Positions 47,391-57,928 of a stretch of 64,000 nucleotides of DNA are shown here, piece after piece. How positions within the stretch are numbered: the stretch's first letter is position 1; the number at the start of each line of letters is the position of its first letter. The translations under genes were made by a program, and so were the position numbers. Source of the DNA: Thinopyrum elongatum (Eukaryota > Streptophyta > Magnoliopsida > Poales > Poaceae). Location: the NCBI GenBank assembly GCA_011799875.1, contig CM022297.1, positions 445,147,292-445,211,291 of the forward strand, in the 5' to 3' direction. A model generated the notes under the pieces. That model was not told the origin of the DNA and did no database searches. It worked only from the letters and a program-made list of their open reading frames with translations.

Positions 47391-48579
47391 TGATACGTCT
47401 CTGTCGTATCTACTTTTCCTAACGCTTTTGCTCTTGTTTTGGACTCTAATTTGCATGATTTGAATTAAACTAACCTGGACTGACGGTGTTTTCAGCAGAA
47501 CTAACATGGTGTTGTTTTTGTGCAGAAATAAAAGTTCTTGGAATGGAACGAAACTTTTTGGAGAATTGTTTTACAATAAAAGAAAAATACTGGAGCTAAG
47601 AACCACCGGAGGGGGGGGGGGCCTGGCTGGGCACAAGACACCAGGGCACCCCCCCCTCTGGCGCGCCCTGGTGGGTTGTCCCCACCTCGTGGCCCCGCAG
47701 ACACTAATTCCGACGCTATAAAATCCTATTTTCAGAGAAAAAAATCAAGGAGAATGTTTCATCGCGTTTCACGATATGGAGCCGCCGCCACCACCTGTTC
47801 TTCATCGGGAGGCCAGATCTGGGGCCCGTTCGGGGCTCCAGAGAGGGGAATCTTCGGTCTTCGTCATCACCAACCCTCCTTCATCACCAATTCCATGATG
47901 CTCCCCACCGGGAGTGAGTAATTCCTTCATAGGCTCGCTGGTCGGTGAGGAGTTGGATGAGATTCATCATGTAATCGAGTTAGTTTTGTTAGGGCTTGAT
48001 CACTAGTATCCACTATGTTCTGAGATTGATGTTGTTATGACTTTGCCATGCTTAATGCTTGTCACTAGGTCCCGAGTGCCATGATTTCATATCTGAACCG
48101 TTTATGTTTTCACCATTATATCTATGTTCTAGATCCGATCTTGCAAGTCATATTCACCTATTACGTGTTATGATCCGTAAACCCCGGAGTGACAATAGTC
48201 GGGATACTTTCCGGTGATGACCGTAGTTTGAGGAGTTCCTGTATTCACTATGTGTTAATGCTTTGTTCTGGTTCTCTATTAAAAGGAGGCCTTAATATCC
48301 CTTAGTTTCCTTATGGACCCCGCTGCCACGGGAGGGTAGGACAAAAGATGTCATGCAAGTTCTTTCCATAAGCACGTATGACTATTTACGGAATACATGC
48401 CTACATTATATTTATGAACTGGAGCTAGTTTTGTATCACCATAGGTTATGACTGTTATATGATGAATATCATCCAACGAATTCACCGATCCAATGGCTAA
48501 GTTACTACTGTTGTTGTTACTGTTACACTTGCTACAAAATCATTGCTATCACTATTACCCTTACTGCTACTGTTACCAC
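47391..48579 (+). repeat. 3' LTR of S1, first part
   Basis: Begins TGATACGTCTCTGTCG right after the polypurine tract and follows the 5' LTR up to the left ACCAC copy (48575-48579), where S2 is inserted. The remainder is at 50104-50305. Confidence 0.88.
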
Positions 48580-50103
48580 GGATGACCCACAAGTATAGGG
48601 GATCTATCGTAGTCCTTTCGATAAGTAAGAGTGTCGAACCCAACAAGGAGCAGAAGGAAATGACAAGCGGTTTTCAGTAAGGTATTCTCTGCAAGCACTG
48701 AAATTATCGGTAACAGATAGTTGTGTGATAAGATAATTCGTAACGGGTAACAAGTAACAAAAGTAACTAAGGTGCAGCAAGGTGGCCCAATCCTTTTTTG
48801 TAGCAAAGGACAAGCCTGGACAAACTCTTATATAAAGCAAAGCGCTCCCGAGGACACATGGGAATTACTGTCAAGCTAGTTTTCATCATGCTCATATGAT
48901 TCGCGTTTGTTACTTTGATAATTTGATATGTGGGTGGACCGGTGCTTGGGTGCTGCCCTTACTTGGACAAACCTCCCACTTATGATTAACCCCTCTCGCA
49001 AGCATCCGCAACTACGAAAGAAGAATTAAGATAAATCTAACCATAGCATGAAACATATGGATCCAAATCAGCCCCTTACGAAGCAACGCATAAACTAGGG
49101 TTTAAGCTTCTGTCACTCTAGCAACCCATCATCTACTTATTACTTCCCAATGCCTTCCCCTAGGCCCAAATCATGGTGAAGTGTCATGTAGTCGACATTC
49201 ACATAACACCACTAGAGGAAAGACAACATACATCTCATCAAAATATCAAACGAATACCAAATTCACATGATTACTTATAACAAGACTTCTCCCATGTCCT
49301 CAGGAACAAACGGAACTACTCACAAAGCATATTCATGTTCATAATCAGAGGGGTATTGAATAGCATTAAGGATCTGAACATATGATCTTCCACCGAATAA
49401 ACCAACTAGCATCAACTACAAGGAGTAATCAACACTACTAGCCACCCACAGGTACCAATCTGAGGTTCTGAGACAAAGATCGGAGAAAAGAGATGAACTA
49501 GGGTTTGAGAGGAGATGGTGCTGGTGAAGATGTTGATGGAGATTGACCCCCTCTCGATGAGAGGATCGTTGGTGATGACGATGGCTTCGATTTCCCCCTC
49601 CCGGAGGGAAGTTTCTCCGGCAGAACAGCTCCGCCGGAGCCCTAGATTGGTTCTGCCCAGGTTCCGCCGCGAGACGGCGGCGCTTCATCCTGAAAGCTTC
49701 CTTCTAATTTTTTCCAAGTCAAAACACATCATATAGCAGAAGATGGGCATCGGGGGCCTGCCAGGTGGCCCACAAGGCAGGGAGGCGCGCCCAGGGGGTA
49801 GGGCGCGTGCCCCACCCTTGTGGCTGCTTGGTGGGTCCCCTCAGGTGCTTTCTTCGCCCAATATTTTTTACATATTCCAAAATAATTCTCCGTGAAGTTT
49901 TAGGACTTTTGGAGTTGTGCAGAATAGGTCTCTCAGATTTGCTCCTTTTCCAGTCCAGAATTCCAGCTGCCGGCATTCTCCCTCTTCATGTAAACCTTGT
50001 AAAATAAGAGAGAAAAGGCATAAGTATTGTGCTAGAATGTGTAATAACAGCCCATAATGCAATAAATATCAATATAAAAGCATGATGCAAAATGGACGTA
50101 TCA
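48580..50103 (-). repeat. Solo LTR S2, Athila-type (1524 bp)
   Basis: Plus-strand ends GGATGACCCACAAGTATAGG ... AAAATGGACGTATCA. The expected first base T is changed to G. Exact target duplication ACCAC at 48575-48579 and 50104-50108. On the minus strand it begins TGATACGTCCATTTTGC, a common Triticeae Athila-type LTR start, and the other end resembles the S1 end. No interior remains, so it is a recombination product. A small run of frames at 49515-50007 is not coding. Confidence 0.88.
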
Positions 50104-50305
50104 ACCACTAGTATCAAAACTATCATATTACTGTGCTACTGATCACCTTGCTAAAGATATTTAATCTCCAGGTGTGGTTGAATTGACAACTCAACTACTA
50201 ACACTTACAAATATTCTTTGGCTCCCCTTGTGTCGAATCTACAAATTTGGGTTGAATACTCTACCCTCTAAAACTGTTGCGATCCCCTATACTTGTGGGT
50301 TATCA
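50104..50305 (+). repeat. 3' LTR of S1, last part
   Basis: Resumes with ACCAC and matches 10687-10881 through CTATACTTGTGGGTTATCA. Confidence 0.88.
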
Positions 50306-50405
50306 GTGGAGACGACTCAGATCTGCAATAGCGGCGGCGGCGACGAATTTGGTGGTGCCAGCGACACTCTTGGGCAGCGGCAGCTGCTTCTCCCCTCCTT
50401 CTCTG
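50306..50405 (+). other. Short GC-rich remnant between S1 and S3, probably Harbinger interior
   Basis: One hundred bases with a GCGGCGGCGGCG run, lying between the S1 end and the truncated S3 LTR. By position it should belong to the element or site that S1 entered. It has no diagnostic motif. Confidence 0.35.
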
Positions 50406-51277
50406 GGTGAGGACACCGCAAGATTGAACCCAAAACTAAGCACCTCTCCCATTGCGAGAAGAACCAATCTAGTTGGCCAAACCAAACCGATAATTCGAAG
50501 AGAAATACAAAGATATCAAATCATGCATATAAGAATTCAGAGAAGATTCAAATAATATTCATAGATAAACTGATCATAAATCCCCAATTCATCGGATCTC
50601 GACAAACACACCGCATAAGAATATTACATCGGATAGATCTCCAAGAACAACGAGGAGAACATGGTATTGAGAATCAAAGAGAGAGAAGAAGCCATCTAGC
50701 TACTAGCTATGGACCCGTAGGTCTGTGGTAAACTGCTCACGCTTCATCAGAAGGGCAATAGAGTTGATGTAGAAGCCCTCCGTGATCGAATCCCCCTCCG
50801 GCAGGATGCCGGAAAAGGCCCCAAGATGGGATCTCACGGGAACAGAAGGTTACGGCGGCGGAAAAGTATTTTGTTGGACGCTTCTGGTGGTTTGGGAATA
50901 TTTCTGAATTTATAGGCCAAAGATTAGGGTTGGAGGCTCCCGTGGGGCCCACAAGCCAGGGGGCGCCCCCCTAGGGCGTGCCCTGAGGGCTTGTGGAGCC
51001 CTCAGGACTCTTCTGCCTTCCTCTCCAAGTCCTACGTGTGTCTTCTGGTCCAAGAAAAATCATCGCGAAAGTTTTATTCCGTTTGGACTCCGTTTGGTAT
51101 TCCTTTTTTGCAAAACTCAAAAACAAGGAAAAAACAGAAGCTGGCACTGGGCTCTAGGTTAATAAGTTAGTCCCAAAAATAATATAAAATAGCATATTAA
51201 TGCATATAAAACATGCAAAACAGATAATATAATAGCATGGACCAATCAAAAATTATAGATACGTTGGAGACGTATCG
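50406..51277 (-). repeat. 3' LTR of S3 (872 bp, truncated)
   Basis: Aligns with 55913-56739. It retains a GC-rich inverted repeat (CCACAAGCC at 50949-50957 and GGCTTGTGG at 50988-50996) that is deleted from the other LTR. The terminal TATCA reads TATCG here. Confidence 0.82.
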
Positions 51278-54213
51278 AGCATCCCCAAGCTTAATTCCTG
51301 CTCGTCCTCGAGTAGGTAAATGATAAAAACAGAATTTTTGATGTGGAATGCTACCTAACATATTTATCCATGTAATTTTCTTTATTGTGGCATGAATATT
51401 CAGACTCATAAGATTCAAAACAAAAGTTTAATATTGACATAAAAACAATAATACTTCAAGCATACTAATAAAGCAATCATGTCTTCTCAAAGTAACATGG
51501 CCAAAGAAAGTTATCCCTACAAAATCATATAGTCTGGCTATGCTCCATCTTCATCACACAAAATATTAAATCATGCACAACCTCGATGACAAGCCAAGCA
51601 ATTGTTTCATACTTTTGATGTTCTCAAACTTTTTCAACTTTCACGCAATACATGAGTATGAGCCATGGATATAGCACTATAGGTGGAATAGAATATGGTG
51701 GTTGTGGAGAAGACAAAAAGAAGGAGATAGTCTCACATCAACTAGGCGTATCAACGGGCTATGGAGATGCCCATCAATAGATATCAATGTGAGTGAGTAG
51801 GGATTGCCATGCAACGGATGCACTAGAGCTATAAGTTTATGAAAGCTCAAAAAGAAACTAAGTGGGTGTGCATCCAACTCGATTGCTCACGAAGACCTTG
51901 GGCACTTTGAGGAAGCCCCTCATTGGAATATACAAGCCAAGTTCTATAATGAAAAATTCCCACTAGTATATGAAAGTGACAACATAGGAGACTCTCTATC
52001 ATGAAGATCATGGTGCTACTTTGAAGCACAAGTGTGGTAAAAGGATAGTAGCATTGCCCCTTCTCTCTTTTCTCTCATTTTTTCTCTTTTTTTGTTTGGG
52101 CTTCTTTTGGCCTCTTTTATTTTTTTGTAAAGTTTGGAGACTCATCCCAACTTGTGAGGGAATCATAGCTAACATCATCCTTTCCTCACATGGGACAATG
52201 CTCTAATAATGATGATCATCACACTTTTATTTACTTACAACTCAAGAATTACAACTCGATACTTAGAACAAAAATATGACTATATGAATGCCTCCGGGGG
52301 TGTACCGGGATGTGCAATGATCAAGAGAGACATGTATAAAAAATATGAACGCTGGCCTTGCCACAAATACTACATCAACTACATGATCATGCAAAGCAAT
52401 ATGAGAATGATGAAGCATGTCATGATAAACAGAACGGTGGAAGTTGCATGGAAATATATCTCGGAATGGCTATAGAAATTCCATAATAGGTAGGTATGGT
52501 GGCTGTTTTTAGGAAGGGTATATGGTGGGTGTAGTGCACCGGCGAAAGTTGCGCGGTACTAGAGAGCCTAGCAATGGTGGAAGGGTGAGAGTGCGTATAA
52601 TCCATGGACTCAACATTAGTCATAAAGAACTCAAATACTTATTGCAAAAGTCTATTAGTTATCGAAACAAAGTACTACACTCATGCTCCTAGGGGGATAG
52701 ATTGGTAGGAAAAGACCATCGCTCGTCCCCGACCGCCACTCATAAGGAAGACAATCAATAAATAAATAATGCTCCTACTTCATGACATAACGGTTCACCA
52801 TACGTGCATGCTACGGGAATCACAAAATTTAAGACAAGTATTTATACCAATCCACAATTACTCACTAGCATGACTCTAATATCACCATCTTTATATCTCA
52901 AAACAATCATAAGGTATCAAACTTCTCATAGTATTCAATGCTCTTTATATGAAAGTTTTTATTATATCCCTCTTGGATGCCCATCATATTAGGACTAAAT
53001 TCATAACCTATGCAAATTACCATGCTGTTTAGAGAGACTCTCAAAATATTATAAGTGAAGTATGAGAGTTCAACAATTTCTATAAAATAAATCCACCGCC
53101 GTGCTCTAAAAAGATATAAGTGAAGCACTAGAGCAAAATTGCCTAGCTCAAAAGATATAAGTGAAGCACAAAGAGTATTCTAATAAATTCACGATTCATG
53201 TGTGTCCCTCTCAAAAGGTGTGTACAGCAAGGATGATTGTGGTGAACTAAAAAGCAAAGACTCATATCATACAAGACGCTCCAAGCAAAACACATATCAT
53301 GTGGTGAATAAAAATATAGCATCAAGTAAATTTACCGATAGACGAAGACGAAAGAGGGGATGCCATCCGGGGCATCCCCAAGCATAGATGCTTGGTTGTC
53401 CTTGAATATTACCTTGGGGTGCCTTGGGCATCCCCAAGCTTAGGCTCTTGCTACTCCTTATTCCATAGTCCATCAAATCTTTACCCAAAACTTGAAAACT
53501 TCACAACACAAAACTCAACAGAAAACTCATGAGATCCGTTAGTATAAGAAAATAAATCACCACTTTTTGGTACTGTTGTGAACTCATTCTTTATTTATAT
53601 TGGTGTAATATCTACTGTATTCCAAATTCTCCATGGTTCATACCCCCCGATACTACCCATAGATTCATCAAAATAAGCAAACAACACATAGAAAACAGAA
53701 TCTGTCAAAAACAGAACAGTCTGCGATGATCTGAATTGTTCTAATACTTCTGTAACTCCAAAAATTCTGAAAAATTAGGAAAACAGAGGAAATTTGTATA
53801 TAAATCTTGTGTAAAACATTCAGGGTGTTTACACCCTCTAGTGAATTTAAAAAATTCTGTTACTGGACGCAAAAGTTTCTGTTTTTCAGCAAGTACAAAT
53901 CAACTATCACCGTAAGCCATCCCAAAGGTCTTACTTGGCTCAAACACTAATTAAAACACCAAAACACAATTAATACAGAGATAATAATGTTCATTTATTG
54001 AAAAACAGAACCAAAAACAAAAAAAAATAAAAATAAAATTAGGTTGTCTCCCAACAAGCGCTATTGTTTAACGCCCCTAGCTAGGAATAAAACATAGATT
54101 TAAGTATTGTCATCCAACTCCTTTTTAATCAAATCCTCCAAAACTTTTCTTAGAAAATCTCTCTTCTATTTTCTTTCCCTTCTAGTAGGTGAACTTAATT
54201 CATGAAAAGGACT
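51278..54213 (-). other. Interior of S3, non-coding
   Basis: AT-rich sequence with frames under 90 codons on both strands and no gag-pol motif. Repeated CATCCCCAAGC motifs occur near 51279, 53373 and 53430. Nothing else recognised. Confidence 0.65.
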
Positions 54214-54966
54214 TTAATTAGTGATTTTGACATTCATAAACCCATAGTCTAGATCATCACCATAAATATCATCGTATAAAATACGTATCTCGTTTTTAAT
54301 GGGTTCCCTAGTCATCTCTTCCAACCAATCATCATTAAATCATACATAAATTCCTCTAGTTATCCAATCAAACTTGTCATAATTCTCAAGGTAAAGAGCT
54401 TGAGTAATTTCTGAATAGGGAACTCTCCTCCTAAGATTTTCACTGTAAGATTGATAATCTCTAGATTCCAAACTACGCAAAGTTTCCTTATCATGGAGAA
54501 TTTCTTCTATCGGAGGATGTTCAATATCTTTATTGTAGAAAACAAAAATTTCCCTAGCCTCTTGTATTATGAAATCAAATTCACGCATAAGGATGATGGT
54601 GGCAATCTTTTTAGCTTTAGGACGATTAATATTGGGGAGTTCATAAAACACCTTTTGCAAAGCGGGGTGGATGTGCACAAATTTTCTTTCTAATTTATCA
54701 ATAAGCATGGCAATGGCATCCGCATAACAATTTGTATCAAGAAGGATAGATCTCTTATTAATAGGCAAAGTTCCCGTACAATCAAAGAATTCTTGAATAA
54801 TGCTTTTCCCAATAATATTACCATCTCCCACAAGAAAAGCTTTTGCTTTATAATTAGGGGGACTTTCAGTTTCATGATCTAAAGAACAAGATCCAAGTTT
54901 TTCCTCAAGATTTAGGCTAGCAAGACCCTCAAAATTTTCAACGATAATCTCCCCAGATTCAGACAT
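54214..54966 (-). pseudogene. Gag-position ORF of S3 (unknown function), one internal stop
   Basis: The preferred start is the ATG at 54966 (MSESGEIIVENFEGLASLNL); the frame is open further upstream but that part is hydrophobic leader translation. A TGA at 54340-54342 interrupts it after FDWITRGIYV, and the same frame continues FNDDWLEEMTREPIKNEIR to TAA at 54214-54216. It is acidic at the start and helical in character, with AIAMLIDKLERKF and TIILMREFDFIIQEAREI, but has no zinc knuckle or enzymatic motif. It lies about 210 bases after the PBS, the gag position in Athila elements. Confidence 0.6.
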
Positions 54967-55176
54967 GATGGCAACAAACCAATCTAGCAAACAAGCAAAT
55001 GAAAAGCAAACGAAAAGACGAACGGAAGAAGGGCGAATAAAAAGGCAAATCTTTTTGTGTTTTTCTGAAATCATTTTAGAAGAGGGGGAGAGGAAAATGA
55101 GAGGCAAATGGCAAATAATGTAATGCAAGAGATGTGAGTTTATGATGGGTACTTGGTAGGCTTGATGTAGATCTCA

Positions 55177-55191
55177 CCGGCAACAGCGCCA
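55177..55191 (-). other. Primer binding site of S3 (TGGCGCTGTTGCCGG)
   Basis: Differs by one base from the S1 site TGGCGCCGTTGCCGG. Twenty-one bases separate it from the LTR end at 55213. Confidence 0.75.
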
Positions 55192-55212
55192 GAAATTCTT
55201 CCTGCTACTTCT

Positions 55213-56739
55213 TGAGCTTGCGTTGGTTTTTCCCTTGAAGAGGAAAGGGTGATGTAGCAAAGTAGAGATAAGTATTTCCCTCAGTTTAGAATCAAGGTAT
55301 CAATCCAGTAGGAGATACACACAAGTCTCCAATCTATGCACCTGCACAAACAATCAAACGCTTGCACCCAATGGGAAAAAGGGGTTGCCAATCCCTTCAC
55401 GGTCACTTGCAAAGGTGAGATCTGATAGAGATAGATATAAAAGCTTACTAAAATGTAAAACAAAATAAAGTAAATAAATTGCAGCAAGGTATTTTTGGGT
55501 TTTTTGGTTTATAGATCTGAAAATATATGATGGAAAATAGATCCGGGGGCCATAGGTTTCACTAGAGGCTTCTCTCTTGAAGGCAAATAATACGGTGGGT
55601 GAACAAATTACTGCCGAGCAATTGATACAAAAGTGCAGAGTTATGATGATATCCAAGGCAATGATTATGAATATAGGCATCATGTCCGTGTCAAGTAGAC
55701 CGAAGCGATTCTGCGTCTACTACTGTTACTCCACACATCGACCGCTATCCAGCATGCATCTAGAGTATTAAGTTCATAAGAACGGAGTAATGCCTTCAGT
55801 AAGATGACATGATGTAGAGGGATAAACTCAAGAAATATGATGAAAACCCCATCTTTTTACCCTTGATGGCAACAATACAATACGTGTCTCGCTGCCCCTA
55901 CTTTGTCACTAGGTGAGGACACCGCAAGATTGAACCCAAAACTAAGCACCTCTCCCATTGCAAGAAGAACCAATCTAGTTGGCCAAACCAAACCGATAAT
56001 TCGAAGAGAAATACAAAGATATCAAATCATGCATATAAGAATTCAGAGAAGATTCAAATAATATTCATAGATAAACTGAACATAAATCCATAATTCATCG
56101 GATCTCGACAAACACACCGTAAAAGAATATTACATCGGATAGATCTCCAAGAACAACAAGGAGAACATGGTATTGAGAATCAAAGAGAGATAAGAAGCCA
56201 TCTAGCTACTAGCAATGGACTCGTAGGTCTGTGGTAACCTACTCACGCTTCATTGGAAGGGCAATAGAGTAGATGTAGAAGCCCTCCGTGATCGAATCCC
56301 CCTCTGGCAGGATGCCGGAAAAGGCCCCAAGATGGGATCTCAAGGGAACAGAAGGTTACGGCGGCGGAAAAGTATTTTGGTGAACGCTTCTGGTGGTTTG
56401 GGAATATTTCTGAATTTATAGGCCAAATATTAGGTTTGGAGGACTCCCGTGGGGCCCACAAGCCAGGGACTCTTTTGCGTTCCTCTCCAAGTCCTACGTG
56501 TGTCTTCTAGTCCAAGAAAAATCATCGCGAAAGTTTTATTCTGTTTGGACTCCGTTTGGTATTCCTTTTCTGCAAAACTCAAAAACAAGGAAAAAATAGA
56601 AACTGGCACTAGGCTCTACGTTAATAAGTTAGTCCCAAAAATAATATAAAATAGCATATTAATGCATATAAAACATCCAAAACAGATAATATAATAGCAT
56701 GGAACAATCAAAAATTATAGATACGTTGGAGACGTATCA
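55213..56739 (-). repeat. 5' LTR of S3 (1527 bp)
   Basis: Plus-strand ends TGAGCTTGCGTTGG ... GTTGGAGACGTATCA. A segment of ~45 bp carrying the GC-rich hairpin of the other LTR is missing near 56467. Confidence 0.85.
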
Positions 56740-57610
56740 CACAACACGTTTAAGAGATCAGTGGAGACTATATCCAGGTACTTCAGGCAAGTGTTGTATG
56801 CTATTGGGGAAGTCAGAGGTGAGATGATCAGGTCACCAACAGCCCGGACTCCTAGAAAGATTCACACCAGCCCAAGATGGTATCCATACTTCAAGATGAG
56901 CATTGACAGTATGTAGTTCATGCCTTGATATATTATTATTGTTCTGGTATAGCCGTAACAACATCTTGTAATGCCATTTTAGGATTGCGTTGGGGCAATA
57001 GATGATACTCATGTCACTGCCAGAGTGTCGAGGTCACAACCTGCAGCATATAGAGGGAGGAAGCACTATACACAAGCCAGAATGTGCTTGCTGGTGTTAA
57101 CTTTGATCTGAAGTTCACATATGTGCTGGCTAGTTGGGAAGGATCAACACATGATGCTAACATTCTAAGTGACAGCATGTGTAGACCTGATGGCAAGTTC
57201 TACCTAGGAGATGCTGGCTATGCATGTCGGCCAGGTGTTCTTCCACCCTTCAGGAAAACCAAGTGCCATCTAAACGAGTTATCTATTATAAACTATCCTA
57301 GGACTCCTCAGGAACTGTTCAATCTTAGACACTCCAGCCTTAGAGTAACGGTTGAGAGGGCATTTGGAGCTCTGAATAATTGGTTTAAGATCCTGGATCA
57401 TAAGCCATTCCACCCTTACCATATCGAGGTTAAGTTTGTTCTTACATGTGTAATCCTTCACAACTGGATCCTACAATGAGGTTGTGACGAACTTGTGCCG
57501 GAGGAGGGAGATGTGAGGCATGATGATGTGGTCAACTCCGGCCATGGTGTGGAGGCGTTTGACAATGAAGCATGGAAGAACAAAAGGTTGGAGTGGGCTC
57601 AGGCAATTTG
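56740..57610 (+). pseudogene. PIF/Harbinger DDE transposase, main part
   Basis: Reads HNTFKRSVETISRYFRQVLY then WYPYFK to 56895, a probable intron 56896-56982, and from 56983 DCVGAIDDTHVTARVSRS. After a small frameshift near 57071 it continues NVLAGVNFDLKFTYVLASWE, LGDAGYACRPGVLPPFR and VERAFGALNNWFKIL. The three catalytic positions of the DDE_Tnp_4 type are present: Asp in AIDDTHV, Asp in GDAGY, Glu in VERAFG. An in-frame TGA at 57477-57479 follows VILHNWILQ, then GCDELVPEEGDV continues in the same frame to 57610, where A3 is inserted. The intron's donor reads AAG|ATGAGC where AAG|GTGAGC is expected. The N-terminus was lost with the left edge of S3. The protein would have cut and pasted its own element; this copy is dead. 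Confidence 0.85.
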
Positions 57611-57928
57611 TGTTGGGAAACGTAGCATGGAAAACAAAAAAAATTCTACGCACACGCAATGATCTATCCATGGAGATGCATAGCAACGAGGGGAAGAATG
57701 TGTCTACGTACCCTCGTAGACCGAAAGCGGAAGCGTTTCACAACACGGTTGATGTAGTCGAACTTTCTTCGCGCTCCACCGATCGAGTACCGAATGTACG
57801 GCACCTCCGAGTTCTGCACACGTTCAGCTCGATGACGTCCCTCGCCTTCTTGATGCAGCAAGGTGTCGAGGTAGTAGATGAGTTCCGTCAGCACGACGGC
57901 GTGGTGACGGTGATGGTGATGTGATCTA
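57611..57928 (-). repeat. 3' LTR fragment of A3 (~318 bp)
   Basis: Matches 61120-61436 of the 5' LTR starting TGTTGGGAAACGTAGC. It ends at a deletion junction followed by a 16 bp copied segment (57930-57945). Confidence 0.85.

Larger units (their letters stand above)
9472..50305 (+). mobile_element. Athila-lineage Gypsy retrotransposon S1 (Sabrina/WHAM-like), interrupted by A2 and S2
   Basis: Plus-strand LTR element. 5' LTR 9472-10881, PBS TGGCGCCGTTGCCGGGGA at 10893-10910 (Asp-tRNA type typical of Athila), gag 10923-13094, continuation of gag plus protease 42858-43486, second ORF 44277-45505, polypurine tract ending at 47390, 3' LTR 47391-48579 resumed at 50104-50305. Without its insertions it would be about 9.5 kb. 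Reverse transcriptase, RNase H and integrase are absent, so it depended on a partner. The flanks are GCGGC at 9467-9471 and GTGGA at 50306-50310, only 3/5 identical, so the target duplication is not confirmed. Confidence 0.85.
50406..56739 (-). mobile_element. Athila-lineage Gypsy element S3, left LTR truncated
   Basis: Minus orientation. 5' LTR is 55213-56739, PBS TGGCGCTGTTGCCGG at 55191-55177, interior to 51278, polypurine tract AAGCTTGGGGATGCT at 51292-51278, then the 3' LTR 51277-50406 lacking the last ~700 bases. LTRs start TGATACGTCTCCAACGTATC on the minus strand. The right flank is CACAA (56740-56744); the left target copy was lost with the LTR end. Only one gag-like ORF is visible, so it is non-autonomous. 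Confidence 0.82.

Noticed and set aside
9467..50310. Target-site duplication for S1
   Set aside because: GCGGC and GTGGA agree at only three of five bases; not claimed as a duplication.
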